This document shows positions 34,610 to 43,978 of a stretch of DNA of 64,000 bases, piece by piece. A program made the position numbers and the translations under genes. The first letter of the stretch is position 1, and every line of letters begins with the position of its first letter. Where the stretch lies: NCBI RefSeq assembly GCF_022811705.1, contig NZ_CP094528.1, forward strand, positions 1,612,001 through 1,676,000. The letters are read 5' to 3'. The notes under the pieces were generated by a model. That model ran no database searches, was not told where the DNA came from, and saw only the letters and a program-made list of their open reading frames with translations. This DNA comes from Agromyces larvae. Lineage in GTDB: Bacteria > Actinomycetota > Actinomycetes > Actinomycetales > Microbacteriaceae.

Positions 34610-35004
34610 GGAACGGACCGCGGCGGTTGCGGCATCCGTCGCTGGTTGGCGAGGTGGTCACCCGAGGCGAGCGCGACGACGGTCGCGGGCATCGGCGGCA
34701 GGGCCTCCTCGGATGCCTCGAATCGCGGGTCGAGGTCGGATCCGCGGGCGCGGGCGACGTCGAACCACGCGCGTCGGCTCGGGCTGCACACCGCACCGAA
34801 CGCCTCGTCGCCGAACACCCCGCCGTAGGAGAAGTCGCTGAGCGCCTGCGCGCGGCGAAGCGCCGCCGCGGTACCCGGGTCCCGACGCTCGATCTGGCGC
34901 GCGCGCCGGTCGAGCGCGAGGCCGTCGGAGGCGAGCAGCGTCGAGCCCACGAACAGGCCCGCGAACGCCAGACCCGCCACGACGCTGATGAGATCACCGG
35001 ACAT
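34558..35004 (-). CDS. Hypothetical membrane-anchored protein
   Basis: 148 aa from the ATG at 35004, behind GGGGGTG. A single N-terminal helix (LISVVAGLAFAGLFVGSTLLA) is followed by a charged region (DRRARQIERRDPGTAAALRRAQ) and a basic C-terminus. I recognise no domain. Its last 17 codons overlap the end of the CPBP gene on the other strand, so the true end could be earlier than annotated in relatives. Confidence 0.6.
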   Translation of the reverse strand: MSGDLISVVAGLAFAGLFVGSTLLASDGLALDRRARQIERRDPGTAAALRRAQALSDFSYGGVFGDEAFGAVCSPSRRAWFDVARARGSDLDPRFEASEEALPPMPATVVALASGDHLANQRRMPQPPRSVPQPVGANSPGHHDSASG

Positions 35005-35088
35005 GAGCACCCCCGATCCGAGTGATCCTCAGTGTACGCCGATGCGCCCCGCCCGTCCCCGTTGCGTGCGAACGTGCGGCGAGCGCGA

Positions 35089-38000
35089 CTACGCGAACGC
35101 CTCCACCGGCGGGCAGGCGCAGACGAGGTTGCGGTCGCCGAACGCCTGGTCGATGCGGCGCACGGGTGCCCAGTACTTGTTCCGCACCAGCGAGCGCACC
35201 GGGTAGACCGCCTGCTCGCGGGTGTAAGGGTGCGTCCACTCCCCCACCACGACCGACTCGGCGGTGTGCGGGGCGTTGTGCAGCGGGTTGTCGTCGGCCG
35301 GCCACTCGCCGCGGCCCACCGCGTCGGCCTCCGCCTTGATCGCGATCATCGCCTCGACGAACCGGTCGAGTTCGGCCAGGTCCTCCGACTCGGTCGGCTC
35401 GACCATGAGCGTGCCCGCCACCGGGAACGACATCGTCGGCGCGTGGAACCCGTAGTCGACGAGACGCTTGGCCACGTCGTCGACGGTCACCCCGGTCGCC
35501 GCGGTCAGCGGCCGCAGATCGAGGATGCACTCGTGCGCGACGAGCCCGTTCTCGCCCGTGTACAGCACCGGGTAGTGCGCGCGCAGCCGCGCCGCGACGT
35601 AGTTCGCCGCGAGCACCGCCGCGGCCGTGGCATCCCGCAGCCCGTCGGCGCCCATCATGCGCACGTACGCCCACGAGATCGGCAGGATCGACGGCGACCC
35701 GTAGGGCGCCGCCGAGACCGGCCCGCCGTCGTGGGTGACGCCGCCCGCATGGTCGGCGCGCTGCGCCAGCGGGTGGCCGGGCAGGTACGGCGCGAGATGC
35801 GCCTTCGCCGCGACCGGGCCGACGCCCGGCCCGCCGCCGCCGTGCGGGATGCAGAACGTCTTGTGCAGGTTCAGGTGCGAGACATCCCCGCCGAAGTCGC
35901 CGAACCGGGCGAAGCCGAGCAGCGCGTTGAGGTTCGCACCGTCGACGTACACCTGGCCGCCCGCATCGTGCACGGCCTGCGTGACCTCGGCCACATCGTG
36001 TTCGTACACGCCGTGCGTCGACGGGTAGGTGATCATGAGCGCGGCGAGCTTGTCGGCGTGCTCGGCGACCTTCGCCCGAAGGTCGGCGAGGTCGACGTTG
36101 CCGAGCTCGTCGGTCGCGACCACCACGACCCGCATGCCGGCCAGCACCGCCGACGCGGCGTTCGTGCCGTGCGCGCTCGACGGAATGAGGCACACGTCGC
36201 GCTCGGCCTCGCCGTTCGCGCGGTGGTAGCCGCGGATCGCGAGCAGGCCCGCGAGCTCGCCCTGCGAGCCCGCGTTCGGCTGCAGCGACACCGTGTCGTA
36301 CCCGGTGACCTCGGCGAGCCACGACTCGAGCTGCTCGATCATGCCGAGCGAGCCGACCACGTCGGCCTCGGGCGCGAACGGGTGCAGGTCGGCGAACGCG
36401 GGCCAGGTGACGGCCTGCATCTCGGTCGCCGCGTTCAGCTTCATGGTGCACGAGCCGAGCGGGATCATGCCTCGGTCGAGCGCGTAGTCGCGGTCGGCGA
36501 GGGTCTTCAGATACCGCATCATCTGCGTTTCGGAGTGGTGGCTGTTGAACACCGGGTGCTGCAGATACGACGAGGTGCGGCGGAGCCCCGCGGGCAGCGC
36601 GTTCGCGTCGAGGGCGACGGCAGCCCAGGCCCCTGAGCCGGTCGAAGGGTGCTCCTCGGGCCCGCCGAACGCGCGCACGACGGCGTGCAGGTCGTCGAGC
36701 GTCGTCGTCTCGTCGACCGAGACCTGCACGGTCGCGTCGTCGGCCGCCCACAGGTGCACGCCGAGGTCGCGCGCCCGCTCCACGACGTGCGACGCGAGGC
36801 CGGGCACCACCACGCGCAGCGTGTCGAAGTACGCGTCGTGCACGACGGACTGGCCGAGCTCGGTCAGCCAGCCGGCCAGCAGGGTCGCCTTCGCAGCGAC
36901 CTCGGTCGCGATGAACCGGATGCCTCGCGGCCCGTGGTACACCGCGTACATCGACGCCATCACGGCGAGCAGGACCTGCGCGGTGCAGATGTTCGACGTC
37001 GCCTTCTCACGGCGGATGTGCTGTTCGCGGGCCTGCAGGCTGAGCCGGTACGCGGGGGCGCCCGAGGCATCCACCGAGACCCCGACCAACCGGCCCGGAA
37101 GCTGACGCTCCAGCCCCTTGCGCACCGCCATGTACCCGGCGTGCGGCCCGCCGAAGCCCATCGGCACCCCGAACCGCTGCGAGGTCCCGACCGCGACGTC
37201 GGCACCGAGCTCGCCGGGCGACGTGATGAGCGCGAGCGCGAGCAGGTCGGCGGCGACGACGGCCAGCGCGCCCTGCGCCTTCGAGGCGGCGATGAGCGCG
37301 GACGGGTCCCACACGCGACCGGACGCCCCGGGGTACTGCACGAACACGCCGAAGTGCTCGCCGAGAACGCTCCCCGAGCCCGTCGACGGGAGCCCACCCG
37401 CTTCGACAAGCTCAGCGGGCTCGAGGACGCTCCCTGAGCCCGTCGAAGGGAGCCCACCCGCTTCGACAAGCTCAGCGGGCTCGACAAGCTCAGCGGGCTC
37501 GACAAGCTCAGCGGGCTCGACAGGCTCAGCGCGCCGTGCCGCGATCTCCGCGAGCGGCGCCTCGACGAGCTCGATGCCGACCGCCTCGGCGCGCGAGCGC
37601 AGCAGCGCGAGGGTCTGCGGCAGCGCGTCGGCGTCGACGATGAACCGGTTCGACGCCGACTTCGAGGCACGGCGGGCCAGCAGCATGCCTTCGACGACGG
37701 CGGTGCCCTCGTCGAGCATCGACGCGTTGGCGATGTCGAGGCCGGTGAGGTCTTCGACCATGGTCTGGAAGTTGATCAGCGCCTCGAGCCGGCCCTGCGA
37801 GATCTCGGGCTGGTACGGCGTGTACGCGGTGTACCAGCTGGGGTTCTCGAGCACGTTCCGCTGGATGACCGCGGGGGTCACGGTGCCGTAGTAGCCGAGC
37901 CCGATCATCGAGGTGCGCACGGTGTTCTGCGCGGCGAGGTCGCGCAGTTCGGCGAGCGCCTCGCGCTCGGTCGCGGCGGCGGGGATGGCGCTGGAGAGCA

Positions 38001-38151
38001 CTTCGCCCATGCGGATCGAGGTCGGCACGGCGGCGGCCATGAGCGCGTCGACCGTGTCGTGGCCGACGACCTCGAGCATGCGCGCGTGGTCGTCGGGGGT
38101 GGTGCCGAGGTGGCGGCGCCCGAAGGCGTCCTGCGCGAAGGTGGTGCCCAT
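35089..38151 (-). CDS. gcvP: Glycine dehydrogenase (decarboxylating), P-protein, with an extra insert
   Basis: 1020 aa; the usual length is about 950-965. Homodimeric-type P-protein with N- and C-terminal PLP-fold halves; the PLP lysine is in [18 protein letters not shown]. It decarboxylates glycine and passes the aminomethyl group to the lipoyl arm of GcvH. Residues about 207-262 consist of EPAELV repeats and two [12 protein letters not shown] units, encoded by the repeat block at 37366-37533. A further PSTGSG lies near residue 502, from the repeat at 36630. Both look like in-frame insertions in surface loops; reading frame is kept. Last gene of gcvT-gcvH-gcvP, with only three bases between its start and the gcvH stop. 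Confidence 0.95.
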   Translation of the reverse strand: MGTTFAQDAFGRRHLGTTPDDHARMLEVVGHDTVDALMAAAVPTSIRMGEVLSSAIPAAATEREALAELRDLAAQNTVRTSMIGLGYYGTVTPAVIQRNVLENPSWYTAYTPYQPEISQGRLEALINFQTMVEDLTGLDIANASMLDEGTAVVEGMLLARRASKSASNRFIVDADALPQTLALLRSRAEAVGIELVEAPLAEIAARRAEPVEPAELVEPAELVEPAELVEAGGLPSTGSGSVLEPAELVEAGGLPSTGSGSVLGEHFGVFVQYPGASGRVWDPSALIAASKAQGALAVVAADLLALALITSPGELGADVAVGTSQRFGVPMGFGGPHAGYMAVRKGLERQLPGRLVGVSVDASGAPAYRLSLQAREQHIRREKATSNICTAQVLLAVMASMYAVYHGPRGIRFIATEVAAKATLLAGWLTELGQSVVHDAYFDTLRVVVPGLASHVVERARDLGVHLWAADDATVQVSVDETTTLDDLHAVVRAFGGPEEHPSTGSGAWAAVALDANALPAGLRRTSSYLQHPVFNSHHSETQMMRYLKTLADRDYALDRGMIPLGSCTMKLNAATEMQAVTWPAFADLHPFAPEADVVGSLGMIEQLESWLAEVTGYDTVSLQPNAGSQGELAGLLAIRGYHRANGEAERDVCLIPSSAHGTNAASAVLAGMRVVVVATDELGNVDLADLRAKVAEHADKLAALMITYPSTHGVYEHDVAEVTQAVHDAGGQVYVDGANLNALLGFARFGDFGGDVSHLNLHKTFCIPHGGGGPGVGPVAAKAHLAPYLPGHPLAQRADHAGGVTHDGGPVSAAPYGSPSILPISWAYVRMMGADGLRDATAAAVLAANYVAARLRAHYPVLYTGENGLVAHECILDLRPLTAATGVTVDDVAKRLVDYGFHAPTMSFPVAGTLMVEPTESEDLAELDRFVEAMIAIKAEADAVGRGEWPADDNPLHNAPHTAESVVVGEWTHPYTREQAVYPVRSLVRNKYWAPVRRIDQAFGDRNLVCACPPVEAFA
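36630..36649. repeat. Palindromic-repeat core inside gcvP (single copy)
   Basis: CCCCTGAGCCGGTCGAAGGG, the same core as at 9763-9850, lies in the gcvP coding region and encodes PSTGSG on the minus strand. It sits in a loop segment [14 protein letters not shown]. Confidence 0.85.
37366..37533. repeat. Repeat block inside gcvP (two 60-bp units plus four 18-bp units)
   Basis: GCTCCC[CT]GAGCCCGTCGA occurs at 37369 and 37429, exactly 60 bp apart, each joined to a CTTCGACAAGCTCAGCGGGC arm that is nearly its reverse complement. Then TCGACAAGCTCAGCGGGC (18 bp) repeats four times from 37462 to 37533, the last copy diverged. All periods are multiples of three, so gcvP stays open. It encodes PSTGSG on one arm and EPAELV on the other. 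Confidence 0.92.
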
Positions 38152-38154
38152 CGA

Positions 38155-38544
38155 CTACTCGCCGACCAGGGCGCGGTACTCGTCGTGGCTGAGCAGCTGC
38201 GGCAGGGATGCGGCGGCGACCTTGATCAGCCAGCCCTCGCCGAACGGGTCGCTGTTGACCAGCTCGGGAGCGTCGACGACGGCCTGGTTCGACTCGACGA
38301 TCTCGCCGTCGACCGGCGAGAACAGTTCGCCGACCGACTTGGTCGACTCGATCTCGCCGACCACGGTGCCGGCGGTCACGGCGGTGCCGGCGGCGGGCAG
38401 GTCGACGTAGACGACGTCGCCGAGCTTCTCGGCGGCGTAGTCGGTGATGCCGATGGTCACCACGCCGGTCCCTGAGCCTGTCGAAGGGCCGACCAGCACC
38501 CATTCGTGCTCGGGGGTGTACCGCAGGCTGGTCACGTCGGTCAT
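38155..38544 (-). CDS. gcvH: Glycine cleavage system H protein
   Basis: 129 aa from the ATG at 38544. The lipoyl-bearing lysine is in [20 protein letters not shown]. GcvH shuttles the aminomethyl group from GcvP to GcvT. After EHEWVLV it reads [14 protein letters not shown], where family members usually have a short acidic turn; the extra residues come from the repeat core at 38470-38488. The insertion lies in a beta-hairpin away from the lipoyl site, so the protein is probably functional. Confidence 0.94.
   Translation of the reverse strand: MTDVTSLRYTPEHEWVLVGPSTGSGTGVVTIGITDYAAEKLGDVVYVDLPAAGTAVTAGTVVGEIESTKSVGELFSPVDGEIVESNQAVVDAPELVNSDPFGEGWLIKVAAASLPQLLSHDEYRALVGE
38470..38488. repeat. 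Palindromic-repeat core inside gcvH
   Basis: CCCTGAGCCTGTCGAAGGG matches the core seen at 9763 and 36630, with T for C in the loop. It encodes PSTGSG in the N-terminal hairpin of GcvH. Confidence 0.85.
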
Positions 38545-38609
38545 GTGGGTCTCCTCGTTCGGTGGGTTCGTTCGCGGATTCGCGGGTCGGTGGATGCCGG
38601 ACGGGCCGG

Positions 38610-39791
38610 TCAGGCCGGGCGGCGGTAGAAGGGCAGCGGCACGACGGATGCCTCGATGCGCGTGCCGCGCACGTCGAGGTGCAGCGTGGTGCCGGGTTCG
38701 GCGTGGGCGGGGTCGACGAACGCCATCGCGATGGGGTGGCCGAGCGTCGGCGACAGAGCACCCGAGGTCACGACGCCGACCTTCGCGGCATCCGCCCCTG
38801 CCCCGTCGAACACCTCGTAGCCGTGGCGGGCCGCGCGGCGGCCCGAGGCTGCGAGACCGACCAGCACCGGGGCATCCGCGGGCCGGCCGTCCTCGGTGGC
38901 GGCGCGTCCGACGAAGTCGCCCTCCTTCGAGAGCGCGACGACCCGCCCGAGACCGGCCTGGTCGGGGCGGATGTCGCGCCCGAGCTCCTGCCCGTAGAGC
39001 GGCATGCCCGCCTCGAGTCGCAGGGTGTCGCGGCTCGCGAGCCCGCACGGGACGACCCGCGAACCCCCGGTTTCGCGGAACGCCTCCCATAGCGCGGGGG
39101 CGCGTCCGGGCGCGAGGTAGAACTCGAAGCCGTCTTCACCGGTGTAGCCGGTGCGGGCGACGAGCACGGGCTCGCCCTGGTATTCGGCGGCGACCGCGCG
39201 GTAGTACTTCAGCCCCTGGATCGCGGCGACGAAGTCGTCGTGGTCGTTGCCGGGGCCCTGCAGGCCGAATCCCTCGGTCTCGAGCAGCACGTCGACCGCG
39301 TCGGGTCCCTGCAGCGCGATGAGCGCCACGTCGTCGCTCTCGTCGAACACCTCGGCGTCGAAGGGCGCGGTGCGGTCGCGCAGCTCGTCGGCGACGACCT
39401 CGCGGTTCGCGGCGTTCGCGACGACGAGGTAGCGGTCGTCGCCGGTGCGGTACACCACGAGGTCGTCGATGACCCCGCCGTCGCGGCCGAGCAGCAGCGT
39501 GTACTTCGCCTGTCCGAGCTCGATCGCGCTCAGCTTGCCGGCCAGTGCGTAGTCGAGGGCGACGGATGCCTCGGGGCCGACGACGAGGATCTCGCCCATG
39601 TGCGAGAGGTCGAAGAGCCCGGCGTGCCGGCGCACCGCGTGGTGCTCGGCGAGGTCGGACGCGTACCGCACCGGCATCTGCCAGCCGGCGAAGTCGGTGA
39701 AGCTCGCGCCCGCGGCGCGGTGCACGGCGTCGAGCGGGCTGAGGCGTTCTTGCGCCTGGCTTGCTTCGGGGGTGGTACCGAGATCGGTCAT
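38610..39791 (-). CDS. gcvT: Aminomethyltransferase, glycine cleavage T protein
   Basis: 393 aa, full length. Conserved folate-binding residues occur in [13 protein letters not shown] and in the [14 protein letters not shown] segment with the catalytic region. It moves the methylene group to tetrahydrofolate and releases ammonia. It starts with ATG at 39791 behind GGAGAA. First gene of the operon, 47 bp after the glycine riboswitch, with gcvH 65 bp downstream. Confidence 0.95.
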   Translation of the reverse strand: MTDLGTTPEASQAQERLSPLDAVHRAAGASFTDFAGWQMPVRYASDLAEHHAVRRHAGLFDLSHMGEILVVGPEASVALDYALAGKLSAIELGQAKYTLLLGRDGGVIDDLVVYRTGDDRYLVVANAANREVVADELRDRTAPFDAEVFDESDDVALIALQGPDAVDVLLETEGFGLQGPGNDHDDFVAAIQGLKYYRAVAAEYQGEPVLVARTGYTGEDGFEFYLAPGRAPALWEAFRETGGSRVVPCGLASRDTLRLEAGMPLYGQELGRDIRPDQAGLGRVVALSKEGDFVGRAATEDGRPADAPVLVGLAASGRRAARHGYEVFDGAGADAAKVGVVTSGALSPTLGHPIAMAFVDPAHAEPGTTLHLDVRGTRIEASVVPLPFYRRPA

Positions 39792-39837
39792 GAGTTCTCC
39801 GGATCGCGCGGATCACGCGGCGGACGCCGCGCTGGGA

Positions 39838-40035
39838 ACTCCCCCTCTGTCATGGGCCTGAGAGTTTCACACCCGATCGTTCGGGGGCTTTCACCGTGGG
39901 CGGGGCGACGCGATGCGTCGCCCGCTTTTCAGAGCGGCCTCGTCGTCGCGGTGATACGACCTGAGAGATTGGCGGGGAGGCTTGCTCCTTCGGTGCCGGC
40001 TGGGCCGCTGGTGCTGGCTGCCGGCTCTCCCGCGA
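39838..40035 (-). promoter_or_regulatory. Glycine riboswitch, tandem aptamers
   Basis: Read on the minus strand: GGGAGAGCC opens the first aptamer, followed by GCACCGAAGGAGCAAGCC and CTCTCAGGTCGTATCACCG. The second carries ACGGTGAAAGCCCCCG, GTGAAACTCTCAGGCCC and closes with ATGACAGAGGGGGAG. These are the conserved strings of the glycine class. In bacteria this element usually switches gcvTHP on when glycine is high. The distance of 47 bases to gcvT leaves space for translational or transcriptional control, which I cannot tell apart. Confidence 0.9.
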
Positions 40036-40069
40036 CGCGTCGATGGCCCGGTATTCGGTTCTCGGGTCG

Positions 40070-40075
40070 ATCCTA
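40070..40075 (-). promoter_or_regulatory. -10 box of the gcv operon
   Basis: TAGGAT on the minus strand, placing the transcript start near 40063, about 30 bases before the first aptamer. Confidence 0.5.
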
Positions 40076-40110
40076 GCCGACGGGTCGCCGCGCGTCCCGC
40101 GATTCGCGTT

Positions 40111-40162
40111 CTGGTCAAACTGACTGTAAGCTGGTTCCCGCACTTCGAGTCAATTTGACCAG
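40111..40162 (+). promoter_or_regulatory. Putative NrtR operator pair upstream of the nad operon
   Basis: CTGGTCAAACTGACTG (40111-40126) and the inverted CTGGTCAAATTGACTC (plus strand GAGTCAATTTGACCAG, 40147-40162). Each is centred on an 11-bp GTCAAnnTGAC-type palindrome; the centres are 35 bp apart. A TAAGCT -10 candidate lies between them. Next to an NrtR-family gene these are likely the binding sites; assignment is by position. Confidence 0.6.
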
Positions 40163-40193
40163 AAGGCCAGGACCGACGAGGAAGGACGCACGG

Positions 40194-40937
40194 ATGTCAC
40201 GACCGCCCGGTTCCGACGCACGGCTCGCCGTGTCGACCGTGATCTTCGCGCTCGAGCCGGGGGTCACGCCCGACGGCGTCGAGCACGAGGCATCCGGGCC
40301 CCGGTCGCTGTGGATCCCCCTCGTGCGCCGCCTGCGCGGGCCCGGCAAGGACCGCTGGGCGCTTCCCGGCGGATGGCTCGGCGCCGGCGAAGCCCTCGAG
40401 ACCGCCGCCGCCCGAACCCTCGAAGAGACGACCGGCGTCACGCCGGCGTACCTCGAACAGCTCTACACCTTCGGGTCCCCCGACCGCTCCCCCGGCGAAC
40501 GCGTCGTGTCGGTCGTGTACTGGGCGCTCGTGCGGCCCGAAGAGACGACCGGCGCGATCGACGACCCGAACGTGCGCTGGTTCGACCCCGACTCCCTGCC
40601 CCCGCTCGCCTTCGACCACAACCTGATCGTCGAGTACGCGCTCGCGCGGCTGCGCACGAAGCTCGGGTACTCGCAGATCGCGCACGCGTTCCTCGACGAG
40701 ACGTTCACGCTCGCCGAACTGCGCGAGGTGTACGAGACCGTGCTGCGCCGCCCGCTCGACCCCGCGAACTTCCGTCGCACCGTCGAAGCATCCGGCGCCC
40801 TCGTCGAGACCGGCGAAGTGCGCACCGGCACCCCCCACCGCCCGCCCAAGCTGTACCGCCCCGCCGAGCCGGCCGACGCCGGCGCCAACGGGTTGTTCCG
40901 AGTCCCCATCGCACCGCACCTGAGGAAGCAGTCATGA
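40194..40937 (+). CDS. nrtR: NrtR-type Nudix-fold transcriptional regulator of NAD synthesis
   Basis: 247 aa from the ATG at 40194 with a GAGGAAGGA ribosome binding site. The N-terminal Nudix domain holds GGWLGAGEALETAAARTLEE, a box in which the REUXEE catalytic part is RTLEET, so two of its acidic positions are lost. A C-terminal winged helix (about 165-230, FTLAELREVYETVLRRPLDP) would bind DNA. NrtR proteins bind ADP-ribose in the Nudix fold and repress NAD genes. It is first in the operon and overlaps nadA by four bases. Confidence 0.88.
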   Translation: MSRPPGSDARLAVSTVIFALEPGVTPDGVEHEASGPRSLWIPLVRRLRGPGKDRWALPGGWLGAGEALETAAARTLEETTGVTPAYLEQLYTFGSPDRSPGERVVSVVYWALVRPEETTGAIDDPNVRWFDPDSLPPLAFDHNLIVEYALARLRTKLGYSQIAHAFLDETFTLAELREVYETVLRRPLDPANFRRTVEASGALVETGEVRTGTPHRPPKLYRPAEPADAGANGLFRVPIAPHLRKQS

Positions 40938-42412
40938 CGCTCACCGATCCCGCCACCGCCGGCCCCGCCGCCGATCACGCCGACGGCCGCGCCGCCGCCG
41001 ACGTGCGCCTCGGAGCATCCGTCGACCGGAGCATCCGGCTCATCTCCACCGGGAAGCAGACCGGCTCGACCTGCGCGCCCGAGCTCGCCGACGGGCCGTG
41101 GACCTTCGATCTCGGCCCGTCCGGGTACGGCCCCGGCGCCTCGATGGGCGACGTCATCCCCGCGGGCGCCCCGCGCCAGGGCGCCCTGCCCGCCGAGTAC
41201 CGCACCGCGACGAACGACGAACTGCACGAGCGCATCCGCGCCGCGAAGGCGACGCTCGGCGACCGCGTCGTCGTGCTCGGCCACTTCTACCAGCGCGACG
41301 AAGTCGTCCAGCACGCCGACTTCGTGGGCGACTCGTTCCAGCTCGCGAACGCGGCCCTCACCCGGCCCGACGCCGAGGCGATCGTGTTCTGCGGCGTGCA
41401 CTTCATGGCCGAGACCGCCGACCTGCTGTCGCGGCCCGAGCAGGCCGTCATCCTGCCGAACCTCGCCGCCGGATGCTCCATGGCCGACATGGCCGACGAG
41501 TCCAGCGTCGAAGAGTGCTGGGAGCAGCTCGCCGAGGTGTACGGCGACCTCGACGCCGTCGACGCCGACGGGCGAGTGCCGGTCATCCCGGTCACGTACA
41601 TGAACTCGTCGGCCGCGCTCAAGGGCTTCGTCGGCCGGCACGGCGGCATCGTGTGCACCTCGTCGAACGCGCGCACGGTGCTCGAGCGAGCGTTCGAGCA
41701 GGGGCAGCGGGTGCTGTTCTTCCCCGACCAGCATCTCGGGCGCAACACCGCGAAGGCGATGGGCGTGCCGCTGGAGCTGATGCCGATGTGGAACCCGCGC
41801 AAGCCGCTCGGCGGGTCCTCGGCCGCCGAGCTCGCCGATGCCCGGGTCATCCTCTGGCACGGGTTCTGCTCGGTGCACAAGCGGTTCACCGTCGAGCAGA
41901 TCGAGGCGGCTCGGCGCGACCACCCCGGCGTGCAGGTGATCGTGCACCCCGAGTGCCCGATGCCCGTCGTCGACGCGGCCGACGCCGCCGGCTCGACCGA
42001 CTTCATCGTGAAGGCGATCGCCGCCGCGCCCGCCGGAACGACCTTCGCGATCGGCACCGAGATCAACCTGGTGCAGCGGCTCGCCGCCGAGCACCCCGAG
42101 CACACGATCTTCTGCCTCGACCCGGTGGTCTGCCCCTGCTCGACGATGTACCGCATCCACCCCGGGTACCTCGCGTGGGTGCTCGAAGAGCTCGTCGCCG
42201 GGCGCATCGTGAACCGCATCCAGGTGGCCGACTCGGTCGCCGAGCCCGCGCGCCTCGCACTCGAGCGGATGCTCGCGGCGAAGCCGCCCGCCTCCGTCGG
42301 GCCCGCACCCGTGCCGTCCACCCGTCGATCGGACGCGATTCGGCGTCCGGTCGAGCCGGCGACCGCCGAATCGCGTCCGAACGACGCCGGCGCAACCGGT
42401 ACCGGAGCCTGA
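40934..42412 (+). CDS. nadA: Quinolinate synthase A
   Basis: 492 aa. Residues that hold the [4Fe-4S] cluster lie in ILPNLAAGCSMADM, IVHPECPMPV and LDPVVCPCSTMYRI. NadA condenses iminoaspartate (from NadB) with dihydroxyacetone phosphate to quinolinate, in the cytosol. The N-terminal 80 residues are low complexity and longer than in many homologues, and the C-terminal tail (after PASVGPAPVPSTRRS) is unstructured. The ATG at 40934 overlaps the nrtR stop. Confidence 0.95.
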   Translation: MTLTDPATAGPAADHADGRAAADVRLGASVDRSIRLISTGKQTGSTCAPELADGPWTFDLGPSGYGPGASMGDVIPAGAPRQGALPAEYRTATNDELHERIRAAKATLGDRVVVLGHFYQRDEVVQHADFVGDSFQLANAALTRPDAEAIVFCGVHFMAETADLLSRPEQAVILPNLAAGCSMADMADESSVEECWEQLAEVYGDLDAVDADGRVPVIPVTYMNSSAALKGFVGRHGGIVCTSSNARTVLERAFEQGQRVLFFPDQHLGRNTAKAMGVPLELMPMWNPRKPLGGSSAAELADARVILWHGFCSVHKRFTVEQIEAARRDHPGVQVIVHPECPMPVVDAADAAGSTDFIVKAIAAAPAGTTFAIGTEINLVQRLAAEHPEHTIFCLDPVVCPCSTMYRIHPGYLAWVLEELVAGRIVNRIQVADSVAEPARLALERMLAAKPPASVGPAPVPSTRRSDAIRRPVEPATAESRPNDAGATGTGA

Positions 42413-42413
42413 C

Positions 42414-43934
42414 ATGACGCGGGTCCTCGTCGTCGGCGGCGGCATCGCGGGTCTGTGGACGGCGGTGCGCGCGGCCGACGCCGGCTGCGAGGTCGAGCTC
42501 GTCACGAAGGCCGAGCTCGCCGAGGGCTCGACGAGATATGCCCAGGGCGGCATCGCCGCGGCGCTGTTCCCCGACGACTCGACCGACCGGCACTTCGCCG
42601 ACACGATCGAGGCCGGCGCCGGCCTGGCCGACCCCGCCGCCGTGCGGGTGCTCGTCGACGAGGGCGCGGCCCGGGTGCGCGACCTGATCCGGTTCGGCGT
42701 CGGGTTCGACCGCGGCGACGACGGGCTCGCCCGCGGGCTCGAAGCGGCGCACTCGCGGGCCCGCATCGTGCACGCCGGCGGCGACGCGACCGGCGCGGCG
42801 ATCGAGACGGCGCTGGTCGCCACGGTGCGCCGTCGTGCGGTCGCGATCGTCGAGGGCGCGATGCTCGTCGACCTCGTCATCGACGCGGGCCGAGTCGTCG
42901 GGGCCACGATCCTCGAGCGCGACGGCTCGCTCGTCGAACGGCGTGCCGACGCCGTCGTGCTCGCCACCGGCGGCAGTGGATGCCTCTACCGGCATACGAC
43001 GAACCCGGTGGTCGCGACGGGCGACGGCGTGGCGGCCGCGTGGCGCGCCGGCGCGGAGGTCGCCGACCTCGAGTTCACCCAGTTCCACCCCACCGCGCTG
43101 GCCGCCCCCGGCACGCCGCTCATCTCCGAGGCGGTGCGCGGCGAGGGCGCGGTGCTGCGCGACGCCCGTGGCATCCGGTTCATGACCGGGCTCGATCCGC
43201 GAGCCGAGCTCGCGCCCCGCGACGTGGTCGCCCGCGGGGTGTGGGCGGCGATGGCCGCCCAGGGCGGGCAGCCGGTCTTCCTCGATGCGACCGCGCTCGG
43301 GCGCGAGTTCCTCGCACGGCGGTTCCCGGGCATCGACGCGTCGGTGCGCGCGGCCGGGTACGACTGGTCGGATGCCCCGGTGCCGATCACGCCCGCAGCG
43401 CACTACGCGATGGGCGGCATCGCGACCGACCTGCACGGCCGCTCGAGCCTGCCCGGGCTGTATGCCGTGGGCGAGTGCGCCCGCACCGGCGTGCACGGAG
43501 CGAACCGGCTCGCGTCGAACTCGCTGCTCGAGGCGGCGGTCTTCGCCGAGCGGGCGGCCGCGGCGATCACCCGTGGGGGCCCGTGGGCGGCGGACGCCGG
43601 CGTAGGAACGTCATCGCGACACGCCGGGTACACCCCCACCGCGGACGGCGTGTCGCGCCGGATCTCCTACGTCGCGAACGACGAGTTCCACCGCGGCGAG
43701 CTGCAGCAGCTCATGTGGGAGCGGGTCGGGCTCGTGCGCGACGCCGACGGTCTCGCCGAGGCATCCGGCCGGCTCGCGGCCTGGCACGCGCCCGAGCCGG
43801 TCGACCGACGCACCGCGGAAGACCGCAACCTGCTCGACCTCGCCCGGCTCACCGTGGCCGCCGCGATCGCACGGCGCGAGAGCGTGGGCGCGCACTTCCG
43901 TTCCGACACCCTGCCCGCCGAGGAGGCCGCCTGA
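42414..43934 (+). CDS. nadB: L-aspartate oxidase
   Basis: 506 aa flavoenzyme. FAD-binding VLVVGGGIAGLWTAV starts near residue 3; STRYAQGGIAAAL and DLEFTQFHPTAL are conserved catalytic regions of the succinate dehydrogenase/fumarate reductase fold. It oxidises L-aspartate to iminoaspartate for NadA. It starts one base after the nadA stop. Its TGA overlaps the start of a 14-codon mini-ORF. Confidence 0.95.
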   Translation: MTRVLVVGGGIAGLWTAVRAADAGCEVELVTKAELAEGSTRYAQGGIAAALFPDDSTDRHFADTIEAGAGLADPAAVRVLVDEGAARVRDLIRFGVGFDRGDDGLARGLEAAHSRARIVHAGGDATGAAIETALVATVRRRAVAIVEGAMLVDLVIDAGRVVGATILERDGSLVERRADAVVLATGGSGCLYRHTTNPVVATGDGVAAAWRAGAEVADLEFTQFHPTALAAPGTPLISEAVRGEGAVLRDARGIRFMTGLDPRAELAPRDVVARGVWAAMAAQGGQPVFLDATALGREFLARRFPGIDASVRAAGYDWSDAPVPITPAAHYAMGGIATDLHGRSSLPGLYAVGECARTGVHGANRLASNSLLEAAVFAERAAAAITRGGPWAADAGVGTSSRHAGYTPTADGVSRRISYVANDEFHRGELQQLMWERVGLVRDADGLAEASGRLAAWHAPEPVDRRTAEDRNLLDLARLTVAAAIARRESVGAHFRSDTLPAEEAA

Positions 43935-43978
43935 TGACCGATACCCCAGCACCCGATCGACCGGAGCACCCAGCATGA
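43934..43978 (+). other. 14-codon mini-ORF between nadB and nadC
   Basis: ATG overlaps the nadB stop (TGATG). It encodes MTDTPAPDRPEHPA and ends in TGA overlapping the next ATG. Its sequence is the original leader of the nadC region. It may keep ribosomes coupled from nadB towards nadC. Confidence 0.4.

Noticed and set aside
37366..37533. CRISPR array
   Set aside because: The units are directly adjacent or 60 bp apart without unique spacers, lie inside an open gcvP frame, and belong to a dispersed palindromic family. No cas genes are present.
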